From Colwellia piezophila ATCC BAA-637 (GTDB lineage Bacteria > Pseudomonadota > Gammaproteobacteria > Enterobacterales > Alteromonadaceae), in NCBI RefSeq assembly GCF_000378625.1, contig NZ_KB905161.1, forward strand, positions 368,244 to 432,243: a DNA stretch of 64,000 nucleotides, written 5' to 3'. Made by a program: the position numbers and the translations under genes. The notes beneath the pieces were generated by a model. It was not told the DNA's origin. It searched no databases and saw nothing but the letters and a program-made list of their open reading frames with translations. Every line of letters starts with the position of its first letter. The stretch's first letter is position 1. This document shows positions 1 to 9,410 of this stretch, one piece after another.

Positions 1-1878
1 TTTATTATTACCGTGCCACGCAAAGGTTATCGGATGGTGGCAGAATTTGTCGCTGTAGAAACGGTCAGTAACCAAAAAACTTCTGATTGTGAAAGCCAAG
101 AGTCACAAAGTCAGTGGGTCAAAAAAAGCAGACCAACTGATGTTCAACTAAATGGCATAACCCCAAGTAATCAGACAAAAAGTAACCTATCGAAAAACAC
201 CTTCTGGGTTATCGCAGGGCTAATGATCATCATCGTACTTACCTTTGTATTTTCAACAAAGAGCAATAAGGTTTTACAAACAAAGCAAGTGAAAGCACTA
301 ACACGTGAGGTTGGTATTGAACTTTATCCTGCTCTATCACCTGATTTAACTCAACTGGCTTATAGTAAAGAAGTCACCGGCAAGCCGTCATATATAAACA
401 TCGAAAACCTAAGCAACCATGTGAAGCGATCGATTTCTCATTCAAGAGCAGCACTGAGCAAACCGGTATGGTCCCCTAGCGAGGATAAGCTTGCTTTTTT
501 GTACCAACACAATAGTGTTTGTATGATCTATTGGGCACAACTCGATAACATTAAAGACAAAGAGTCTTGGCAAGCCATTACTGAATGTAGTGCCGACAGT
601 AGTCCGCATTTTGTTTTTTCGCCTGATGGCCAATTCCTTTATTTTAATGACAGACAATCGGCGAGTCATGGCTACCAAATATTTAGGGTTAATTTAACCA
701 ATAGTGAAAAAGATATTGTTAATCAGCCGATCACTAATGGCTTAGGAAATTATAGTTTTGATATATCAGCCGATGGCAAAAGCTTAGTCATGGTAAATAG
801 TGAATTCTCGCCAACGACTCGGATATACACCTTAAACATTGAAGAATCTAAGCTTAAACAAACTGCAAAATTAGATTATTTAATGCGTGCTGTGCTTTGG
901 CACCATGACAATGAAACCATTATTCATCCGTCACCACACCCAGCGTACGAGCTTTGGCAAAGTAACCTTGATGGCACTAAGTTAGCCGTTGTTGCCAGTA
1001 ATACCTCACGGGTGAAACATTTATCTCGTCTTAATAACGGCAAAGATTTTAGTTTTGTCTCTTATTTACTTAATAGAGATATTCACTTCGAATCAAGAGG
1101 TCAAGAAAACATTGAGTTAGATAACTCTACCGTAATGGATTATCTACCGGCTTTAGCACATAACAGTGGTCAGTATGCCTTTGTCTCTAAGCGTTCAACC
1201 TCCGCTGAAGTATACCTTAGTGATTTACTCGACGCTTCAACCATTGAAAACACTAAGCAATTTACGTCATTCAATAACCCAGTTAAGCTCTATGATTTAG
1301 CTTTTTCGCCTAATGATAGTCAGCTAATGATTTTGGCTGATAATCAAATATATATTGCCAATACCAACAGCATGGAGGTTCATAAGTTGCCGCTAGATAA
1401 TATCGCTATTGTTGGCGTCAGTTGGCAGGATGAAAACAATTTACTGCTATCGAGTGTAAGAAATGCAGATTGGTATTTAATGCGTTACAACATTAACGAG
1501 CAAAAATTATCGCCTTTACCTGTTGGTTACCAAGGTGGCGTATATTCAGCAGTTGATAATAGTTATTACCTGATTGCTGATGACAGTTTCCAAGTAATGA
1601 AATTTTCCGATTTATCGGTACTACCTCAGGTTATTCCACTCACTTGTCAACCAAGTATTATCAATAGAAAACTTAATTTGAAAGTAACGTCTGATGGCTT
1701 AGTATGCCAATCGAATGCTGAAGACAATCAATATAAGCGCTATTCATTTACCACAAAAAGTAGCCGGTTATGGCAAAAATCAGTGCCAAGCATTGACTTT
1801 GATATCAAAAAACGTGGCATGGTATACACCATAACGAAGCAATCTGTTTCGGATATAATGCAAACAATCAGTTTATAG
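1..1878 (+). CDS. CadC-like transmembrane transcriptional regulator (5' end missing)
   Basis: The reading frame is open to the left edge, so the start lies outside the window. The first visible residues (FIITVPRKGYR) are the end of an OmpR/CadC-type winged-helix DNA-binding domain. A linker of about 45 residues and one hydrophobic segment at roughly residues 63-82 follow. The remaining ~540 residues look periplasmic, with repeated motifs of the type 'SPDG/SPNDSQL' and 'SADGKSL' as in TolB/WD40-like beta-propellers. This is the architecture of membrane-bound one-component regulators that sense the periplasm and bind DNA directly. The ABC exporter directly downstream on the same strand is its likely target (inference). 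A strong hairpin terminator follows it. Confidence 0.85.
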   Translation, partial: FIITVPRKGYRMVAEFVAVETVSNQKTSDCESQESQSQWVKKSRPTDVQLNGITPSNQTKSNLSKNTFWVIAGLMIIIVLTFVFSTKSNKVLQTKQVKALTREVGIELYPALSPDLTQLAYSKEVTGKPSYINIENLSNHVKRSISHSRAALSKPVWSPSEDKLAFLYQHNSVCMIYWAQLDNIKDKESWQAITECSADSSPHFVFSPDGQFLYFNDRQSASHGYQIFRVNLTNSEKDIVNQPITNGLGNYSFDISADGKSLVMVNSEFSPTTRIYTLNIEESKLKQTAKLDYLMRAVLWHHDNETIIHPSPHPAYELWQSNLDGTKLAVVASNTSRVKHLSRLNNGKDFSFVSYLLNRDIHFESRGQENIELDNSTVMDYLPALAHNSGQYAFVSKRSTSAEVYLSDLLDASTIENTKQFTSFNNPVKLYDLAFSPNDSQLMILADNQIYIANTNSMEVHKLPLDNIAIVGVSWQDENNLLLSSVRNADWYLMRYNINEQKLSPLPVGYQGGVYSAVDNSYYLIADDSFQVMKFSDLSVLPQVIPLTCQPSIINRKLNLKVTSDGLVCQSNAEDNQYKRYSFTTKSSRLWQKSVPSIDFDIKKRGMVYTITKQSVSDIMQTISL

Positions 1879-1941
1879 CGTAACTTATTGGATGTTGCTA
1901 AATTAAATTAATTACACTTAACTCGTTGTTTTTATATATTT

Positions 1942-1975
1942 AAAGTTGTGACCACCACTGATGGTCACAACTTTT
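1942..1975 (+). terminator. Rho-independent terminator after the CadC-like regulator
   Basis: A perfect 12-bp stem (AAAGTTGTGACC, 1942-1953, with its complement from 1963) has a 9-nt loop and ends in TTTT. It separates the regulator from the exporter genes, which therefore probably have their own promoter. Confidence 0.75.
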
Positions 1976-2067
1976 CCAACAATAATCACACTTTCATCCC
2001 GCTTTCTTCCTTCTTTTAAAGATGTTCTGGTTAACACTGCTTATCAAATTAATGAGCAGGAAACTCT

Positions 2068-3339
2068 ATGGACAAGCCAATACCTAAAACTCGCAATAAA
2101 AAACATCAATTCACTATTTTATTTTTTGTCATTAGCACTAGCCTAATTATCGGCATTTTTTCTTTTACTCAAAGCAACAGTGCCTCAGGTAAACACTACA
2201 ATATATCCAGTGAAAACCTCGTTATTAGTACCATTAAACAAGCTGAGTTTGCTGAATACTTACCTTTACGTGGTGTTGTCGAACCAGAAAAAACCATTTT
2301 TATTGATGCCATTGATGGCGGACGCGTGGATGAAGTGTTTATTCAAGAAGGCGCCATGGTCGCACAAGGACAAGCAATATTAAAACTCAGTAATACCAAT
2401 TTGCAACTAAACGTCTTAGCACGAGAGGCCGAAGTTTCAGAGCAAATTAATAACATGCGCAATACTCGTTTGGCGTTAGAGCAAAATCAACTGGCGTTAA
2501 AACGAGATGTAATTGAGCTAGATTTTGCAGTGCTGCGCCTGCAAAAACAATTTACTCGTTATAAAACACTGGTAGAGAAAAACCTTATCTCACAACAAGC
2601 CATTGAAATGGTAAAAGACGAACTAGATTTTCAACTGAAATATCGTGAAATGGTTCAACAGAGCCAGCAAAAAGAAGCCTTATTGCAAACTCAGCAACTT
2701 CAGCAACTTGAGCAAAGTATAAATACCTTAGAGAGCAACCTTACTATCTCTCGTGGCAGTTTAGACAACCTAATTATTCGTGCCCCCAGTGCCGGGCAGT
2801 TAACCTTTCTTGATGCACAAGTGGGTGAATCAAAAAGTATGGGTCAGCGTTTAGGACAAGTAGATCTGATTGAACAATACAAAGTGAGCGCACAAGTGGA
2901 TGAGTTTTACGTCAGTCGTGTAGCCAAGGGGCAAACAGCAAGCTTTGAACTTAACCAACAAATTCACCACATAGAAGTCGCCAAAGTATATCCGGGCATC
3001 GACAACGGAACCTTTAAAGTCGACTTTACTATTTCAGATAAGGTCGTCGCTAAGCAGTTGCGTTTAGGGCAAAGCCTACAGCTTAAATTCAATCTGTCGT
3101 CAAGCGAATCAAAACTACAAATCGCCAACGGTGGTTTTATACAAAACACTGCCGGTAGCTGGGTTTTTGTTGTTGATGCTAGCGGTCAGCAAGCAAAAAA
3201 ACGCAACGTTCGTTTAGGCAGAAAAAATCCACAAAGCATTGAAGTATTATCAGGTTTAGTGAAGGGAGAGCGGGTGATCACTTCATCTTATGCCAGCTTT
3301 TCTGACGCAGAACAACTAAGCCTATCACTGAATAATTAA
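2068..3339 (+). CDS. Periplasmic adaptor (HlyD/MacA-like membrane fusion protein)
   Basis: The 423-residue protein has an N-terminal membrane anchor (about residues 12-31), a lipoyl-like half-motif, a long coiled-coil hairpin rich in Gln/Leu/Glu (about 110-230), the second lipoyl half (IIRAPSAGQL) and a beta-barrel/membrane-proximal region. This is the standard order of HlyD/MacA adaptors that link an inner-membrane ABC exporter to an outer-membrane channel. The start is ATG with an AGGAAA-type ribosome site upstream. It is the first gene of a three-gene exporter set (adaptor, ATPase, permease). The substrate cannot be read from the sequence; peptides, lipids and macrolide-like compounds are all possible. 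Confidence 0.88.
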   Translation: MDKPIPKTRNKKHQFTILFFVISTSLIIGIFSFTQSNSASGKHYNISSENLVISTIKQAEFAEYLPLRGVVEPEKTIFIDAIDGGRVDEVFIQEGAMVAQGQAILKLSNTNLQLNVLAREAEVSEQINNMRNTRLALEQNQLALKRDVIELDFAVLRLQKQFTRYKTLVEKNLISQQAIEMVKDELDFQLKYREMVQQSQQKEALLQTQQLQQLEQSINTLESNLTISRGSLDNLIIRAPSAGQLTFLDAQVGESKSMGQRLGQVDLIEQYKVSAQVDEFYVSRVAKGQTASFELNQQIHHIEVAKVYPGIDNGTFKVDFTISDKVVAKQLRLGQSLQLKFNLSSSESKLQIANGGFIQNTAGSWVFVVDASGQQAKKRNVRLGRKNPQSIEVLSGLVKGERVITSSYASFSDAEQLSLSLNN

Positions 3340-3403
3340 TGCCTTAGAACCAATGCACCAACATAATAAAAGACAAAACCAACACAAAAAATAAGGAACA
3401 ATC

Positions 3404-4168
3404 ATGATTAAAATTAATAATATAAGCCGCTCATTTATCGGCGATGAAGTAGAAACCGTCGCCATTGACGAGATGAACTTAACCATCAACAAAGGCGAGT
3501 TTTTATCCATTTTAGGGCCATCAGGATGTGGCAAGTCAACCTTGCTCAATGTTTTAGGCATGTTAGATAGTATTGATAGTGGCAAATTCAGCTTTTTAGA
3601 TAATCCTGTCGATAAGTTTAGTGAACAACAACGTGCGAAGTTAAGAAAACAACATATTGGTTTTATTTTTCAAAATTTTAACTTAATTGATGAGTTAACG
3701 GTTGAGCAAAATATTGAGCTACCACTTTATTATCATAATGTTGCCAAAGCTGAGCGAAAAAAATTAGTCGATGCGGTATTGAAACGTGTTGATATTAGTC
3801 ATCGCCGTAAACATCTTCCGGCAAAGTTATCTGGTGGTCAGCAGCAACGTGTTGCTATCGCGAGGGCGATAGTCACTGAGCCAGATTTAATTCTGGCGGA
3901 TGAGCCTACCGGTAATCTCGATTCAAAAAGTTCAACTCAAGTTATGACATTGTTGCAACAACTTAACCAAGACGGGGCGACTATCGTGATGGTAACCCAT
4001 GCGGCAGAACATGTCTGTTATAGCAGCCGGGTAATTGAATTACTCGATGGTAAAATTATTAACGATCATCAGGTTGACGGGGAGGTACAAAGTGGCAATG
4101 ACGAAATAAATGGTATGGCAAAGGGTGAAAAAAATCAGCAAACATTCGCGGAGGTTTCTTGTGGTTAA
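3404..4168 (+). CDS. ABC transporter ATPase, LolD/MacB type
   Basis: A 254-residue nucleotide-binding subunit. Walker A (GPSGCGKST) is near residues 38-46, the signature [15 protein letters not shown] is followed by Walker B ([12 protein letters not shown]), and an H-loop (MVTHAAEH) comes after. The EPTGNLD form is typical of the LolD/MacB/FtsE group, which work with FtsX-type permeases by mechanotransmission rather than classical transport. The ribosome site AAGGAA lies 6 nt before ATG. Its last 8 nt overlap the GTG start of the permease, so the two subunits are probably translationally coupled. Confidence 0.93.
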   Translation: MIKINNISRSFIGDEVETVAIDEMNLTINKGEFLSILGPSGCGKSTLLNVLGMLDSIDSGKFSFLDNPVDKFSEQQRAKLRKQHIGFIFQNFNLIDELTVEQNIELPLYYHNVAKAERKKLVDAVLKRVDISHRRKHLPAKLSGGQQQRVAIARAIVTEPDLILADEPTGNLDSKSSTQVMTLLQQLNQDGATIVMVTHAAEHVCYSSRVIELLDGKIINDHQVDGEVQSGNDEINGMAKGEKNQQTFAEVSCG

Positions 4169-6575
4169 ATTTTTATTTATTGTAGCCTGGAGAAACTTTT
4201 GTCGTGACAAGTTAACCAGCTTTATCCAGCTAACAGGTTTAATTATTGGCATCGCCAGTTTCATTTTAATACAGCTTTATGTTGATCATCAAAAAAGCTA
4301 TAACACCGCTTTTACTGATGCTAAGGATATCTATCGAATTAACTTGCTTCGTGGTGAAAATAAACCGCAAGCACAAACCCCCTTAAGATTATCAAGAGAG
4401 TTAAGACAAAATTTTAGCCAAGTAGAAGATGCCACGCGCGTCTCGCCAGCCAATGTTTCGGTCAAATATTTACAAAGTGTTTATTCCGAGCGAGCCCTTT
4501 ATGCTGATCCAAACTACTTTGAATTTTTTGATTTTGAATTGCTTGAAGGCGATATTAATACCGCGCTTGATGCGCCCGATAGCCTGATACTGCATCAAGA
4601 CTTAGCGGTTAAGTATTTTGCTGGTATTGCTGGCGTTATCGGCAAACGTTTAACGATAAACGGTAAAGAACATCAAGTAACCGCCGTGATCAAAAAACCA
4701 ACAACACCTACAACAATGCCACTGACGATGATCTTGCCTATGGTTAATTACTATGCACAATTTTCCAATCCTGAATGGATTGATGCCTGGAATTTTAATG
4801 CCACCAGAACTTTTGCCAAAATACCGCAAAAATCGGCAATTAATACCTTAACCGCAACCATCAGTGATTATTATGATAGTCGCGCTAAAGGTCTGTCATC
4901 GTATAAAACTAATCGAATTAATATTCAACCCTTATTAGATATCTATCTTGACAACACCACCACACAAAGCTTAACGCCACCCAGTAGCGCAGTGATGGTG
5001 TTAATCTTTAGTATCATTTCAATGATGATCTTAGTGCTGGCGTGTGTCAATTTCACTAACTTATCTACGGCTGCGGCTATGCGTAGAGGAAAAGAGGTTG
5101 GTGTGCGCAAAGCGTTAGGTGCAAGTAAAAGACAATTAATCAGCCAGTACTTAGCAGAAGCAGTGATGTTATCAGCGCTTGCCAGCGTATTTGCGGTTGC
5201 GCTTGTTGCTCTTTGTTTACCAGCCTTTAATCAATTAATGAATGTTGAGCTTCTGTTTGATTTTTCAGTATCGCAAGCGCTACAGTTGCTGGCGTTAACT
5301 CTATTGGTTGGCATATTGGCTGGTAGTTATCCCGCTTTTTATTTAAGTAACCTTTCGCCTGCTCATGTACTAAAAGGATTAGTGACAACCTCTAAATCAG
5401 GCGTGTGGTTAAGACAATCTTTGATTATTTTACAATTTGCTATTGCAGCTTTTTTATTAGTCGCTAGTTTAGTAGTGAACTGGCAAATGCAATATATTAA
5501 AAATATGGAGCAAGGTTTTGACAGAGAGGGTGTGATCGTTATTTCAAGAGGCGACAATACTTATAATGCGTTTAAAAACCAGGCGCTACGCCATCCAGAC
5601 GTTTTATCGGTAACCATGTCTCATACGGTACCGACTAAAGCAACCAGAACTTCAAACACGGTCAGGCGACTTGATGATATTAGTAATGAGATCTGGGTAG
5701 GCAATAATCCTGTTAGTTTAGATTTTTTCAAAACTTACGGTATAAACCTGCTTAGTGGTCGAGCATTTTCTAATGCTTATATTAATGATGCCTATCAAGA
5801 AAACCAAACGAATTGGCAGTCTTCAACGGGTAAGCTTATGATTAACCAAACATTAGCCGCTACCTTAGGTTGGAGCCCAGAAGAGGCCATTGGCCAGCTA
5901 CTGACTTTAGGTGGTGGTCAAGACGGTTTACATAATCATCAAATTATTGGCGTGGTTGAAGACAGCCATTATGTCAATGTGAAAAATATCGTGCCACCAA
6001 TGACTTATGTTTTATCGGCGCAGCCAGAAGATTTATCATTACGTTGGACTTCAATCCGCTTTAAGGCCAGAACAAGCTATAAAGCGCTTAAGGAAATAGA
6101 GCTAATATGGTTGGGGTTAGCGCCAGATTTAGCCTTTAAATATGATTGGTTAAGTGATTTATTTGACTCAAGTTATCGCAATGAAACTCAGCAAACCGAA
6201 TTACTTAATGTATTTACCTTGTTAGCTATTGTGGTCACTGCCATTGGTTTATTTGGCTTAGCGGCTTTTAATACTCAGCGCCGAGTGAAAGAAATTGCTG
6301 TGCGTAAAATACTGGGCGCGAGTACCGGCCAGCTTTGTTTTATGCTGGTAAATCAATTTTCCATCTTAGTAGTAGCTGCCAATGTTATTGCTTTACCTTT
6401 GGCTTATCTCTTAATGAGGGATTGGTTAGATAACTTTATCTACCGTATTGATATGCCTTATAGTGCCTTCTTATTAAGTGCGGCATTTAGTTTAGTTATT
6501 GCCTATTTTACCGTGATGGTTATCGCCTATCGAGCAGCAACGGCCAAACCCGTTGATTCACTACATTGTGATTAA
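4161..6575 (+). CDS. ABC transporter permease with two MacB/FtsX modules
   Basis: An earlier in-frame ATG at 4110 exists, but I chose GTG at 4161 because a perfect GGAGGT ribosome site sits at 4150-4155 and the protein then begins directly before its first membrane helix (about residues 18-40). The 804-residue protein has a MacB-like periplasmic domain, an FtsX block of three helices containing the typical RRGKEVGVRKALGASKRQL motif, a further helix, a second periplasmic domain and a second FtsX block with RRVKEIAVRKILGAS. This duplicated two-module form is common in exporters paired with LolD-like ATPases. It acts in the inner membrane with the ATPase and adaptor encoded just upstream. Confidence 0.9.
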   Translation: MVKFLFIVAWRNFCRDKLTSFIQLTGLIIGIASFILIQLYVDHQKSYNTAFTDAKDIYRINLLRGENKPQAQTPLRLSRELRQNFSQVEDATRVSPANVSVKYLQSVYSERALYADPNYFEFFDFELLEGDINTALDAPDSLILHQDLAVKYFAGIAGVIGKRLTINGKEHQVTAVIKKPTTPTTMPLTMILPMVNYYAQFSNPEWIDAWNFNATRTFAKIPQKSAINTLTATISDYYDSRAKGLSSYKTNRINIQPLLDIYLDNTTTQSLTPPSSAVMVLIFSIISMMILVLACVNFTNLSTAAAMRRGKEVGVRKALGASKRQLISQYLAEAVMLSALASVFAVALVALCLPAFNQLMNVELLFDFSVSQALQLLALTLLVGILAGSYPAFYLSNLSPAHVLKGLVTTSKSGVWLRQSLIILQFAIAAFLLVASLVVNWQMQYIKNMEQGFDREGVIVISRGDNTYNAFKNQALRHPDVLSVTMSHTVPTKATRTSNTVRRLDDISNEIWVGNNPVSLDFFKTYGINLLSGRAFSNAYINDAYQENQTNWQSSTGKLMINQTLAATLGWSPEEAIGQLLTLGGGQDGLHNHQIIGVVEDSHYVNVKNIVPPMTYVLSAQPEDLSLRWTSIRFKARTSYKALKEIELIWLGLAPDLAFKYDWLSDLFDSSYRNETQQTELLNVFTLLAIVVTAIGLFGLAAFNTQRRVKEIAVRKILGASTGQLCFMLVNQFSILVVAANVIALPLAYLLMRDWLDNFIYRIDMPYSAFLLSAAFSLVIAYFTVMVIAYRAATAKPVDSLHCD

Positions 6576-6682
6576 TTGCTGATGTAACTAATATTTGATA
6601 GGAACTAGCTAATTTCATTATCAAGGATAATTAGCTTACCAACAAATTCATGCATAATATTTATACCTGAAAGTGTAGATGC

Positions 6683-6728
6683 AAAAAAGCCCCGTTCATT
6701 CTCTAATAAAGAGCATGAACGGGGCTTT
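6683..6728 (-). terminator. Terminator downstream of the original tRNA-Leu
   Basis: A long GC-rich hairpin (arms AAAGCCCCGTTCAT and its complement) is followed by six U on the minus strand. It lies just beyond the 3' end of the tRNA-Leu fragment at 6735-6789. It differs in sequence from the terminator behind the intact tRNA at 14.9 kb, which suggests that this one is the original chromosomal terminator. Confidence 0.8.
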
Positions 6729-6734
6729 CTATGT

Positions 6735-6789
6735 ATGGTACCGCAAGACGGACTTGAACCGTCACTTCTTTCGAAACCGGATTTTGAAT
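6735..6789 (-). repeat. Left attachment-site repeat: 3' half of tRNA-Leu(CAA)
   Basis: These 55 bp are identical to 14933-14987. They comprise the tRNA-Leu 3' half from CCA through the T and variable arms to the anticodon loop, ending in TTTTGAAT (6782-6789), after which the sequence departs from tRNA. It is not a functional tRNA because the 5' half is missing. It is read as the displaced 3' end of the host tRNA at the left border of the integrated island, with the integrase gene starting about 115 bp to the right. Confidence 0.9.
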
Positions 6790-6843
6790 ATAACGCGCTT
6801 AAAATAACCCCGTAAATTCAACCACATAAAAACCCTAATACAT

Positions 6844-6862
6844 ACTTTACAAAAACTTTACG
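6844..6862 (+). repeat. Putative left integrase arm-site repeats
   Basis: Two copies of ACTTTAC sit 12 bp apart (ACTTTACAAAAACTTTACG), 55 bp inside the left core. The same arrangement occurs at 15072-15090 near the right core. Tyrosine integrases use short directly repeated arm sites on both sides of the crossover core, so this is the expected pattern. Binding is inferred. Confidence 0.5.
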
Positions 6863-6905
6863 TAAACACTTTGCCGGTAATCCCATAATCGTGCTTTAAT
6901 TACGT

Positions 6906-8195
6906 ATGAGTAAACAAGTAGCACGACACGATATAACTGACGAGTTATACATATATAAACAAGCAAACAGCCTACGCTGGTATGCTCGCTTTGTGTTGTA
7001 TGGTAATTGGTTTACTAAGACTACAAAAAAGAAAGACCTAGAACAAGCAATACCTGCCGCCCATCAGCACTTTATCGAATACAAACTCAAATTAGAAAAT
7101 AACGTACCCATTAATACCAAACGCTTTAAAAGCGTTGCTGATTTAGCAATTAAACGTATGCAGCAGCAACTTGCACAAGGCACAGGAAAACTGTCTTACA
7201 ATGACTATATAGGCGTATTAAATAAGTATCATATTCCATACTTTGATAATAATTATATCACCAGCATTGATAATCAACGATTATTAGAATTTGATGTTTG
7301 GCGTATTGAACAATTAAAACGTACACCTGCCAAATCAACCCTACTCAACCATAACGCCGCAATGATGCGTGTCTTTGAAGAGGCACTATTAAACAAGTGG
7401 ATTTTACCAATTCAAATACCCAGACTAACTGCTTCTGCAGGGTCTGATGGTCAACGCAAGGCTGCATTTAATAAAGAAGAATATCAAAAATTAATATCAG
7501 CCTTACCTAGTTTCATAGGTAATAGCAGAAAACAAAATACTCATATGTTACGTGAACTATTACAAGACTATATGGATATTGCTGTTTACTCAGGTATTAG
7601 ACCTGGTACTGAAATGGAAAACTTAACTTGGGGTGATATAGAACTAAGGCAGAAATACGATAAAATTGTATTTCTAATTACAGTTCGCAAAGGCAAAACC
7701 ACAAAGCACACGGGTGCTAGAACAGTAGTATGCCGTGAAGAAGTATTGTGGGCATTTGAACGATTAAGAGAGCGTTTTCCAAACAGAAAACCAAAAGACC
7801 TTTTATTTAAATTAGAAGATGGCAGTAAGACAAAAGAACTTAGCAGAGCATTTGATAAATTAATTATTGAGAATGAATTAAAAGAATCACCCCGTGGTAA
7901 ACGTACACTTTATTCCTTAAGGCATACGTACATCACATGGCAATTAATGAATCAATTACCTGCACAAATTATCGCTAAGCAATGTGGTACGAGTATTCAA
8001 ATGTTAGAGCAACATTACAGCCATGTAATGCCTGAAATGTTTACTAATGAACTATCGGGTGTTGATTTTACAAATACCGACCCCGTTAAACTAATAGTGC
8101 AAGATACAGAAGAAGAAAAAGCAGAGTTAGCCAAAGATACGGCTAAATGGATGAATGAATGGAATGCTGAATATAAAAAACGTGGTTGCCTGTAA
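6906..8195 (+). CDS. Tyrosine recombinase (phage-type integrase) of the island
   Basis: A 429-residue integrase with an N-terminal arm-binding region, a SAM-like core-binding domain (about 75-170) and a C-terminal catalytic domain. Visible catalytic residues are Arg232 (SGIRPGTE), Arg339-His340 in YSLRHTYIT and the nucleophile Tyr371 (EQHYSHV). The usual first His of box II (HxLRH) is Tyr336 here, a variant found in many island integrases. The size and position directly inside the tRNA-Leu left junction identify it as the enzyme that integrates and excises this island. No strong ribosome site precedes the ATG. Its stop codon overlaps the start of the AbiH-like gene (TAATG). Confidence 0.95.
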   Translation: MSKQVARHDITDELYIYKQANSLRWYARFVLYGNWFTKTTKKKDLEQAIPAAHQHFIEYKLKLENNVPINTKRFKSVADLAIKRMQQQLAQGTGKLSYNDYIGVLNKYHIPYFDNNYITSIDNQRLLEFDVWRIEQLKRTPAKSTLLNHNAAMMRVFEEALLNKWILPIQIPRLTASAGSDGQRKAAFNKEEYQKLISALPSFIGNSRKQNTHMLRELLQDYMDIAVYSGIRPGTEMENLTWGDIELRQKYDKIVFLITVRKGKTTKHTGARTVVCREEVLWAFERLRERFPNRKPKDLLFKLEDGSKTKELSRAFDKLIIENELKESPRGKRTLYSLRHTYITWQLMNQLPAQIIAKQCGTSIQMLEQHYSHVMPEMFTNELSGVDFTNTDPVKLIVQDTEEEKAELAKDTAKWMNEWNAEYKKRGCL

Positions 8196-9091
8196 TGCAG
8201 AATGATATTTTATATATTTTAGGTAACGGTTTCGATATTCATCACGGAATAAAATCACGTTATAGTGATTTTAAAGAATACATCAAATTAATCGATTGCG
8301 ATGTTGCTGACTCAATTGAAAAATATTTAATGATTTCAGAGAACTGGAATAATCTTGAATCGGCATTATCAAGTGTGGATGTTGATACATTAATCGATGA
8401 TGCAATGCAGTATCTAGCATCATACAGCGATGAAAACTGGAGTGATAGTGGGCATCATAGTTTTCAAATAGAGGTTGAACGATACACTGACTCATTGTCC
8501 TCAGAATTAAAAAGGCACCTACTTAACTGGGTACTTGAATTACGAATACCAACCCAGAAAAAAATTAAAGTTATTTCACCGTCTGCTTTTTTTCTATCAT
8601 TCAATTATACCGATACATTAAATAAAATTTATGATGTTCCATGCGAGCGAATATTACATATACACGGCAAAGCAATAAACAAGGATAGTGAGTTGGTATT
8701 AGGGCACGATTGGTCATCATCAAAAACTTATACTGAAAATGCTAACATACAATTTGATGAGGACTGGGATACTAGAGTAATGGAGGGGTATGGAATTGTA
8801 GATGATTATTTTAAAAAAACATTCAAACCTGCTCAAGACTTAATTAATGATAACGAATTGTTTTTTAAAAAGTTAAATTCAATAAGGCATATTTACGTAT
8901 TAGGTCACTCTATATCAGAAGTAGATATTAAGTACTTTGCCAATATCGTAAACAATATCGACAAACAATCCGTGCAATGGCATTTAAGTTACTATGATGC
9001 CGAAGATAAGCACTCTCACTTAAGTGCGCTTATATACTTAGGCATAAAAGAAAACCTCATACATATCTCACATATTGATTGCTTTTCTTAA
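8195..9091 (+). CDS. abiH: AbiH-family abortive-infection protein
   Basis: A 298-residue protein of the bacteriophage abortive infection AbiH family. The recognisable features are the N-terminal block YILGNGFDIHHGIKSRYSDF, the central SFNYTDTL...HIHGKA block followed by LVLGHDWS, and the C-terminal IYVLGHSISEVDIKYF. AbiH-like genes are known phage-resistance factors; their biochemical mechanism is not settled. I chose ATG 8195 over TTG 8186 because it overlaps the integrase stop as TAATG and has no clear ribosome site of its own, which indicates translation by re-initiation. Expression is therefore probably tied to the integrase. It lies upstream of a retron, so two defence-type modules are adjacent. 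Confidence 0.85.
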   Translation: MQNDILYILGNGFDIHHGIKSRYSDFKEYIKLIDCDVADSIEKYLMISENWNNLESALSSVDVDTLIDDAMQYLASYSDENWSDSGHHSFQIEVERYTDSLSSELKRHLLNWVLELRIPTQKKIKVISPSAFFLSFNYTDTLNKIYDVPCERILHIHGKAINKDSELVLGHDWSSSKTYTENANIQFDEDWDTRVMEGYGIVDDYFKKTFKPAQDLINDNELFFKKLNSIRHIYVLGHSISEVDIKYFANIVNNIDKQSVQWHLSYYDAEDKHSHLSALIYLGIKENLIHISHIDCFS

Positions 9092-9119
9092 ACAAAAAGT
9101 TCGCTATTTGCGAATTTAT

Positions 9120-9148
9120 TTGACATCGACGAAAACTACCTCTAGTAT
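9120..9148 (+). promoter_or_regulatory. Sigma70-type promoter of the retron leader
   Basis: A consensus -35 TTGACA (9120-9125), a 17-bp spacer and a -10 TAGTAT (9143-9148) place the start of transcription near 9155. It lies 29 bp after the AbiH stop. It would drive the structured leader, the small peptide and possibly the XRE and RT genes. Confidence 0.6.
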
Positions 9149-9154
9149 CTTAAG

Positions 9155-9404
9155 CGTCATTAAGAAAAGAGAGAAAATCGCCATTTAGAACTGAATGCTT
9201 GCATTCGAGGAGAATCTTGAATTCTCTAACCTTTTTCCCCCACATGTGCTCATCAGATAACTTAACTTAACTATGTAGCAAGATTGGTAGGGGACACACA
9301 CCGCGGGCGAACCCGGTGTGTAAAACGAGGGGTATTTGCCAATAACTCTCACCTATATTTGGGCGAAACTGCTAGCAATTTTGCGAAACAGTAAATATGG
9401 GAGC
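9155..9404 (+). ncRNA. Candidate retron non-coding RNA (msr-msd) / structured leader
   Basis: About 250 nt without a good ORF lie between a strong promoter and a small peptide gene, upstream of a retron RT. Hairpins that can be drawn: 9193-9206 (GAATGC/GCATTC), 9209-9227 (GAGAAT/ATTCTC), a strong 8-bp stem at 9296-9321 (ACACACCG/CGGTGTGT around a GG-CGAA-CC cap), and a long interrupted stem at 9355-9398 (ATATTT..ACTG / CAGT..AAATAT). Two short hairpins followed by a longer one fit an msr then msd order. I could not identify the a1/a2 inverted repeat or the branching G with confidence, so the exact ends are unknown. The last hairpin abuts the ribosome site of the small peptide. Confidence 0.5.
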
Positions 9405-9410
9405 ATGAAA

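Noticed and set aside
1961-2146. 61-codon ORF before the adaptor gene
   Set aside because: It begins in the terminator and overlaps the start of the adaptor gene out of frame.
6735-6789. Second functional tRNA-Leu
   Set aside because: Only the 3' half is present, and the acceptor, D arm and anticodon stem cannot be completed from the adjacent sequence.
9155-9404. Defined a1/a2 inverted repeat and branching G of the retron RNA
   Set aside because: I tried pairings for AAGCG, TAGCA and nearby candidates, but none gave a convincing long inverted repeat, so exact msr-msd limits are not claimed.
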